Shown piece after piece: positions 53,432 to 58,974 of a DNA stretch of 58,974 nucleotides. Position numbers and translations under genes: made by a program. The stretch's first letter is position 1. Every line of letters begins with the position of its first letter. The stretch lies in the NCBI GenBank assembly GCA_028288595.1, contig JAQBNK010000134.1, positions 1 through 58,974 on the forward strand, given 5' to 3'. This stretch comes from Chitinophagaceae bacterium. GTDB taxonomy: Bacteria > Bacteroidota > Bacteroidia > Chitinophagales > Chitinophagaceae. The notes under the pieces were generated by a model. It did not search any database and had not been told where the DNA came from. It worked only from the letters and a program-made list of their open reading frames with translations.

Positions 53432-56239
53432 ATGCAAAAAACTATGCAGAAATTTATACTCTTTTTATTTTTTATCACCATCACTGTTCTGCAATCCTTT
53501 TCACAAACAGGAACTATTACCGGAATAGTTAAAGATTCGGCCAGCGGAAAAACATTAGCACTCGCTACCGTTACTGTTTTTAAAGCAAAGGATACAGCCA
53601 TTGTTACCTACCGCCTTACCAACGCTGATGGCGCATTTAAGATACCCGGACTACCATTGCAAATGCCGTTGCGTGTAATGGTTACTTACTCGGGTTATTC
53701 TGCATATCGCCAGGATTTTGTGATGACATCTCCTAATTTTTCTGCTGATACTATAAAGCTCATTTCAACATCAAAACAATTAGATGATGTAATTGTATTT
53801 GCAGAAAGGCCGCCGGTTGTGATCAAAAACGATACGATAGAATTTAATGCCAGCGCTTTTAAAACTTTGCCCAATGCACTGGTAGAGGACCTGTTAAAAA
53901 AATTACCAGGCGTGCAGGTAGATGCCGAGGGAAACATTGCAGTGAATGGTAAAGCTGTAAACAGGATACTGGTTGACGGTAAAACTTTTTTTGGCGGTGA
54001 TCCCAAGATGGCGACAAGAAACCTGCCTGCCAACGTAATAGATAAAGTGCAGGTAATGGATGATAAAGAAGAAATGCTGCGCAATGGCGATGACAATCTT
54101 AACAACGTTGGCAAGGTGGTTAACATCACGCTGAAGAAAGGCGTAAAAAAAGGATGGTTTGGAAAAGTCTATGCAGGCGCCGGTACGAAAAATAATTTTG
54201 AAGGAGGAGGCATCGCGAATATTTTCAGAGACACATTACAGATGAGTGTACTTGGTTATGCCAACTCACTCAACAAACCCGGCTTCGGTTATTCAGATCT
54301 GATGCAGGCCGCAGGACTCGAACGCAGCTCTTCCGTTACCGGCAGCCGCAGCACTTCTATATGGACAACTTCATCTGGCAGTGGGATCGCTGTTAATGGT
54401 ATCAGCTTCGGCGGTGCGCAGAATTATGGTGGCGTATCTACCAGCAGGGGCGCTGGTATTAACATCAACCATGCACCCGATTTAAAGCGTTCCATCTATG
54501 CGCAATATTTCTATGGCAACATATTGATCGATCGCCGCACAGAAACATCTACACAGCAATTCAACGGTGATTCTGTGATCAATAACCACACGATGCTTAC
54601 CGGCGATGTGGTTACGCATGCGCATAACATCGGGCTGGGCATTAAATTAAAACCTGATTCGGTAACCACTATCATTGCTACTGCAAATTATATGATCGGG
54701 TTGCAGGACGAGGACAGGTTCAGCGATATATCCAGTCTTCATAATAAATTAGGAAGTTTAAGTACAGGAAATATTTTGCAGGATAATATCGCGGTAACTT
54801 ATAATTATCGCCACAGTTTTACTTATACACGCCTATCAAAAACAAAAAAGGGTAGGCGTTATACGATTACGCATGGCTTCGATCAGAATAATCGTTTCAA
54901 TGATTATTCAACCGGTTCTGCGCTGCATTTTATTTACCCGTCGGTGAAAGACACTGCGTTAAATCAATTGAGACAGGAGCGTATTCCCCGTGCAGAACTA
55001 AGTGCTGCATTTAATTACAGCGACCCCCTGGCAAAAACAGTTACACTAAGACTGGGTGGCCGTTATGAATATACCCGGCTCTATAATACTGTATATACTT
55101 TCAACAGTAATGGCGGCGGTTATGATATCCTTAATACACAATTGTCAAATACCTTCGACAGGGAGAGTCATCGTTTCTATATTATTACCGGGCTTGAATA
55201 TAAATGGAAAGACTTTACGATAACACCTGCTGCACGGGTTCTGTTTCAGCAGATACATAATAACTTCTCCGTAAAAAATATCAATCAAAAAAATACAGCT
55301 CTTTTACCTGGCTTAACAGTGGTGTATAAACAGCTCAACTTAAATTATAATAAAGATATCAGCCTGCCGCCTTATACTTATCTCTTGCCGGTAAATGATA
55401 ACACCAATCCTTATTTTATCAGCCGCGGAAATGAAAGTCTGATTCCTGCTGAGCGGCAAAATTTCTCTGCCGGCTTCTATTTCAACAATCCTAAAAAGAA
55501 TTTAAGTGCCAGCCTTAACGGTGGCGCCAGTGTAATAAAAAATGATATTGTCGCCGCGATCGTTGTTGATAATAAAGGAGTGCAAACGTCAACACCGGTA
55601 AATGTGAACGGTTCTTCCAGCTGGTGGGCAAATTATAATATCAACAGGCAGTATAAACAGAACCAGAAATTTATTGTGTCATGGAACATGGGCGCTTATT
55701 ATGGTTATAACAGCGGAAGATTGTTATTTAACGGTGATGTTTCCATGCAAAGCACCTGGAACATCAACCAGTGGGCAGGTATCAATATGAATTTTAACGA
55801 CCGGTTCGAGTGGAACAATAATTATAGTCTCGGTTATAATTTCACGCAGTATACTTCCAGCAGGTTTAAGAAACTGGAGGTGCTGAATCATTACTTGAAT
55901 ACGGAAATGATACTTCGTTATCCCAAACACCTTATCTGGGAAACCTCTGCGAACTACCAGTTTAACAGCCAGGTATATGGTGGTCTGCCGAAAGAATTAT
56001 TTCGCTGGAACGCCGCTCTAAATATTACCATGCTAAAAGATGAAAAAGGAGTGCTGCGTTTAAGCATGAATGATCTGCTAAATCAGAACCGCAACATCTC
56101 CAGTTATGCGAACAGGAATATGCTCACCACTTCAGAGACGAATACACTAGGCCGTTATTTTATGGCCACGTTTACCTATAACATCAGAACGACGGGTGTG
56201 AAAAAGAAAGTAGGCGGAGAAAGATTGTTCCTTTTTTAG
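53432..56239 (+). CDS. Outer-membrane beta-barrel (TonB-dependent receptor-like) protein
   Basis: 935 residues from ATG 53432 (Met5 at 53444 is an alternative). Signal peptide to about 25 (LQSFSQT), carboxypeptidase-regulatory-like domain about 27-110 (GTITGIVKDSASGKTLALATVTVFK), a plug-like segment about 118-235 (LKKLPGVQVDAEGNIAVNGKAVNRILVDGKTFFGGDP) and a long barrel that ends LFLF, with aromatic alternating strands. This is the 'outer membrane beta-barrel family' common in Bacteroidetes, distinct from SusC: no GYG marker and no SusD partner. It could be an exporter, a receptor or a target of the BlaI/M56 circuit just upstream. Confidence 0.9.
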   Translation: MQKTMQKFILFLFFITITVLQSFSQTGTITGIVKDSASGKTLALATVTVFKAKDTAIVTYRLTNADGAFKIPGLPLQMPLRVMVTYSGYSAYRQDFVMTSPNFSADTIKLISTSKQLDDVIVFAERPPVVIKNDTIEFNASAFKTLPNALVEDLLKKLPGVQVDAEGNIAVNGKAVNRILVDGKTFFGGDPKMATRNLPANVIDKVQVMDDKEEMLRNGDDNLNNVGKVVNITLKKGVKKGWFGKVYAGAGTKNNFEGGGIANIFRDTLQMSVLGYANSLNKPGFGYSDLMQAAGLERSSSVTGSRSTSIWTTSSGSGIAVNGISFGGAQNYGGVSTSRGAGININHAPDLKRSIYAQYFYGNILIDRRTETSTQQFNGDSVINNHTMLTGDVVTHAHNIGLGIKLKPDSVTTIIATANYMIGLQDEDRFSDISSLHNKLGSLSTGNILQDNIAVTYNYRHSFTYTRLSKTKKGRRYTITHGFDQNNRFNDYSTGSALHFIYPSVKDTALNQLRQERIPRAELSAAFNYSDPLAKTVTLRLGGRYEYTRLYNTVYTFNSNGGGYDILNTQLSNTFDRESHRFYIITGLEYKWKDFTITPAARVLFQQIHNNFSVKNINQKNTALLPGLTVVYKQLNLNYNKDISLPPYTYLLPVNDNTNPYFISRGNESLIPAERQNFSAGFYFNNPKKNLSASLNGGASVIKNDIVAAIVVDNKGVQTSTPVNVNGSSSWWANYNINRQYKQNQKFIVSWNMGAYYGYNSGRLLFNGDVSMQSTWNINQWAGINMNFNDRFEWNNNYSLGYNFTQYTSSRFKKLEVLNHYLNTEMILRYPKHLIWETSANYQFNSQVYGGLPKELFRWNAALNITMLKDEKGVLRLSMNDLLNQNRNISSYANRNMLTTSETNTLGRYFMATFTYNIRTTGVKKKVGGERLFLF

Positions 56240-56381
56240 CAGACAATTCAACAAAGTTTCTTCATTATCAAACACTTTGTCCGGTATCGAACATTTTTTG
56301 TTTTTGATTTCTTAATAAGAGCTTAGTTCTCATCTGTTTAGGTCTGGCACTTTAGTTGGAAATATTGTCCAAACTATTTGC

Positions 56382-57629
56382 ATGGATACTGTGATCTCCG
56401 ATGATATAATTGCTTCAAGGAAAAGGAAAACGGTGCTTATCGTTATTATTTGTATCGCTGTTTTTGCAGCCGCAGTATGGTTGTTTCGTTCTTCTTTCAG
56501 ATCCTCACTTAACTCATCAGCGATCACAACGGCCGTAGTAGAAAGAGGAGATATCGAAAATACTATTAACGCATCAGGCGAAATAATCCCGGAATTTGAA
56601 CAGGTGATCACGAGCCCTATTAGTGCGTCTATCAAAACAGTGCTGATGGATGCGGGAAGTCCTGTAAAAACGGGGCAGGCCATTTTATCCCTCGATAAAG
56701 AAGCTACGCAATCTGAATATGAGAAATTAAAGTTTCAGCTGGAATCGAAACGCAACAATATTGAAAAATTAAAACTGGAGCTGGATAAAAGTTTTTTCGA
56801 TATCCAGTCGAACAACGATGTAAAACAATTGCGCATTAATAGCCTCGAGGCCTCTGTTGAAGATGCAAAGCGCTTATACAAAGCCGGTGGTGGTACCCGT
56901 GAATCTATTGAGCAGGCCGAGCTTGCATTGAAGGTGGCGAAGCTGGAGAAAAAACAATTAGAGAACGAAATAAAAAGTAAACAACAAACAATGCGGGTGG
57001 ATATCCGCGAGGGCCAAATAGCCGCGGCCATCCAGCAAAACGAAATGAAAGAACTGGAGCGTAAACTGCAACAAGCGGATATTACTGCTACCCGTGACGG
57101 CGTAATTACCTGGGTGAATAAAAACATTGGCGCCAGCATTGCACAAGGCGAATCGCTGGTGCGCATCGCCGACCTGGCAAGTTTTAAAGTGAGCGGGAAT
57201 ATTTCTGATGCTTATATCAACCAACTAAAAATGGGCATGACCGCGATCATCCGCATCAACGACTCCACCATGCGTGGAACGGTGACTAACATTCAGCCAT
57301 CGGTGAAAAATAATATTATTGGTTTTGATGTCGCGATGAATGAACGCAACAATCAATTATTTCGTCCGAACATGAAAGTGGATATTTTTCTCGTGACCGC
57401 TACGCAGAGTAATGTGATGCGTGTTGCAAACGGCCCCGCATTTAAAGGCGCTGCTACGCAAGACATATTTGTTATGGCCAACGGGAGAGCAGAACGCAGA
57501 ACGGTAAACATCGGCCTCACCAATTTTGATTATGTGGAAATAAAGAATAATGTTAAGCCAGGCGAAAAAATTATTACCTCGGACATGAGCAACTACAAAA
57601 ACATACAAGAGATCATTATCAATAATTAA
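56382..57629 (+). CDS. HlyD/MacA-like periplasmic adaptor of an efflux system
   Basis: 415 residues. One TM helix (about 18-36, VLIVIICIAVFAAAVWLF), a biotinyl-lipoyl-like domain (residues 45-105: GDIENTINASGEIIPEFEQVITSPISASIKTVLMDAG), a long coiled-coil hairpin about 110-225, the second lipoyl half (ATRDGVITWVNKNIGASIAQGESLVRIAD) and C-terminal beta-barrel domains. Adaptors of this type link an inner-membrane ABC or RND pump to a TolC-like channel, here encoded 1 nt downstream. MacB-type permease genes are not seen before the window ends and may follow. Confidence 0.92.
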   Translation: MDTVISDDIIASRKRKTVLIVIICIAVFAAAVWLFRSSFRSSLNSSAITTAVVERGDIENTINASGEIIPEFEQVITSPISASIKTVLMDAGSPVKTGQAILSLDKEATQSEYEKLKFQLESKRNNIEKLKLELDKSFFDIQSNNDVKQLRINSLEASVEDAKRLYKAGGGTRESIEQAELALKVAKLEKKQLENEIKSKQQTMRVDIREGQIAAAIQQNEMKELERKLQQADITATRDGVITWVNKNIGASIAQGESLVRIADLASFKVSGNISDAYINQLKMGMTAIIRINDSTMRGTVTNIQPSVKNNIIGFDVAMNERNNQLFRPNMKVDIFLVTATQSNVMRVANGPAFKGAATQDIFVMANGRAERRTVNIGLTNFDYVEIKNNVKPGEKIITSDMSNYKNIQEIIINN

Positions 57630-57630
57630 C

Positions 57631-58974
57631 ATGCAATCCAAAATATTTTATATACTTTTTTTACTGCTGATCTTTTTCATGAAAAGTTTTGGCCAGTCAG
57701 ACACCATGATGCTGAGTTTAAGGCAGGTGGTTGATATGGCAAAAGAAAGATCGATCGCATCAAGGCAGGCATCAACTCTAAAAGAAACACGTTACTGGCA
57801 GTGGAGAACTTATAAATCGAACTACCAGCCGCAGTTGTCATTGAATGGAAACCTTCCCGGGTATAGCAAAACTTTTAGAGAAGTGGTACAGCCAAATGGT
57901 ACGATCGATTTTCAGCCGGTGCGTTACAATAATTCTTCGCTCAACCTGGCCTTGAGTCAGTCCATTGCACAAACAGGAGGAACTGTTTTCGCGACGACGC
58001 AGTTGCAACGCTTCGATGATTTTGATAGAAAATCTCAATTATATAATGGTGTTCCTTATGCAATTGGTTATAGCCAGCCATTCTACCAGTTCAATCCTTT
58101 AAGGTGGGACAGGCAGATAGAGCCGCTGAAATTTGACGAGAGCAAGCAGGCTTATATTGAATCGATGGAAATGATCTCCATTAAGGCCAGCGGATATTTT
58201 TTCGAGCTCTTGCTTGCCCAGGTGAATTTGCAGATATCAGAAACGAATCTCACGAATACTCAAAACATATTGCGGATTGCCAATGAGAAATTTGATATGG
58301 GGAAAATTTCACGCAACGAAATACTGCAGTTGAAACTTGAACTTTTAAAAGCGCAGAAAGCGGTAGGAATTGCAAAGCGGGATATGGAGATCGCCACGCT
58401 AAACCTTCGTTCTTATATCGGTTTAACCAATACAGATAAAATTGCGCTGGCACTTCCGGGGGCAACAATTAATATGACAGTGGATACTGCGAAAGTTTTG
58501 GCGGAAGCCTATGCAAACCGTTCCGATGCGATTGCATTTACACGAAAGATAGCAGAAGCAAAAAGGGATGTTGCAAAAGCAAAGGGCGATAATGGATTGA
58601 ATGCTACATTAACAGCGAGACTTGGTTTTTCAAAAAGCGCCACGACCGTTTCTAAAGTTTACCAGTCACCATTGAACCAGCAATTATTGCAACTTGAATT
58701 TGATATACCCATACTCGATTGGGGAAGATCGAAATCAAGATTAAAAACCGCCGAAGCCAATAAACAGTTTACAGAATACGCGGTTCAGCAGGATAAGGAC
58801 ATTTTTACGCAGGAAATAATTACGCAGGTTACTTTGTTCGATATGATGAAAGAACAATTGTTACTCACTGCACAGGCCGACAGTATTGCTTCAGAAAAAT
58901 ACCAGATCGCAAAAGACAGGTATGTGTTGGGAAACTTAAGCATTACAGATCTTAGTATTGCCTTCCAGGAAAAT
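57631..58974 (+). CDS. TolC-family outer-membrane efflux protein (3' end outside window)
   Basis: The frame is open to the last base (448 codons). Signal peptide MQSKIFYILFLLLIFFMKSFGQ. The protein has the TolC repeat pattern: LRQVVDMAKERSIASRQA near residue 30, long helical stretches (YFFELLLAQVNLQISETNL, LELLKAQKAVGIAKRDMEIA, YANRSDAIAFTRKIAEAKRDVAKAK), strand segments, IPILDWGRSKSRLKTAEAN and the closing YVLGNLSITDLSIAFQEN near the edge. It forms the trimeric exit duct for the adaptor directly upstream. Tight spacing makes this an adaptor-channel operon. Truncation is due only to the window edge. Confidence 0.92.
   Translation, partial: MQSKIFYILFLLLIFFMKSFGQSDTMMLSLRQVVDMAKERSIASRQASTLKETRYWQWRTYKSNYQPQLSLNGNLPGYSKTFREVVQPNGTIDFQPVRYNNSSLNLALSQSIAQTGGTVFATTQLQRFDDFDRKSQLYNGVPYAIGYSQPFYQFNPLRWDRQIEPLKFDESKQAYIESMEMISIKASGYFFELLLAQVNLQISETNLTNTQNILRIANEKFDMGKISRNEILQLKLELLKAQKAVGIAKRDMEIATLNLRSYIGLTNTDKIALALPGATINMTVDTAKVLAEAYANRSDAIAFTRKIAEAKRDVAKAKGDNGLNATLTARLGFSKSATTVSKVYQSPLNQQLLQLEFDIPILDWGRSKSRLKTAEANKQFTEYAVQQDKDIFTQEIITQVTLFDMMKEQLLLTAQADSIASEKYQIAKDRYVLGNLSITDLSIAFQEN

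Overview
The window looks like a chromosomal segment of a Bacteroidetes bacterium, most likely Chitinophagaceae or a close relative. The support is two SusC/SusD pairs, the carboxypeptidase-like N-termini on TonB-dependent receptors, lipoprotein SusDs, many exported glycan enzymes, a few TAnnTTTG-type -7 elements, little Shine-Dalgarno signal and moderate-to-low GC. No rRNA, tRNA, CRISPR array, transposase, integrase or phage gene was seen. Both ends cut genes: a mannonate dehydratase on the left and a TolC-family protein on the right.

Region 1 (1-16237, all +): uxuA end; a PQQ-type sugar dehydrogenase followed 2 nt later by a c-type cytochrome; galactokinase; a SusC/SusD pair closed by a strong terminator; then six genes: an exported Gfo/Idh/MocA oxidoreductase, a twin-arginine Gfo/Idh/MocA oxidoreductase, a DUF6807 protein, an ApbE flavin transferase, a second twin-arginine Gfo/Idh/MocA protein, and an exported TIM-barrel sugar isomerase-like protein. 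I read this as an extracytoplasmic sugar-oxidation cluster fed by SusCD. The ApbE neighbour carries a D-G-V-T-G-A-T motif that looks like an ApbE flavinylation site.

Region 2 (16310-27949): a small unknown protein, a GH127 beta-L-arabinofuranosidase, a HAD nucleotidase, a lipoprotein polysaccharide deacetylase, a PAS histidine kinase with overlapping receiver protein, a NUDIX hydrolase, an operon of GH51 arabinofuranosidase + YiaK-type dehydrogenase + CE15-like glucuronoyl esterase, and a lipoprotein aldose epimerase. This fits breakdown of arabinose- and glucuronate-decorated plant hemicellulose.

Region 3 (27950-31247): a gap with a degenerate tandem array of 21-bp units in strict register, followed by a three-gene unit of unrecognised function: an exported coiled-coil protein and two paralogous membrane-anchored, trypsin-like proteins that lack the usual His region, one of them with an N-terminal zinc ribbon.

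Region 4 (31324-41581): SSS symporter, an endonuclease/exonuclease/phosphatase + PLC/GDPD-like fusion and a LacI regulator (all -), divergent from myo-inositol oxygenase and a second SusC/SusD pair (+). A LacI-type palindrome sits in the divergent gap. I propose a LacI-controlled inositol or inositol-phosphate utilisation locus that feeds glucuronate into the hexuronate pathway.

Region 5 (41660-48690): unknown exported protein, GH92 mannosidase, a twin-arginine protein of unknown function, a four-TM membrane-protein gene broken by one in-frame TAG, and a vanadium-haloperoxidase/PAP2 protein made of two homologous halves, one degenerate.

Region 6 (49063-end, all +): LytS/LytTR two-component pair; BlaI-type repressor with two palindromic operators on its own promoter, plus a BlaR1-like M56 peptidase; an outer-membrane beta-barrel protein; and a MacA-like adaptor with TolC-like outer-membrane factor.
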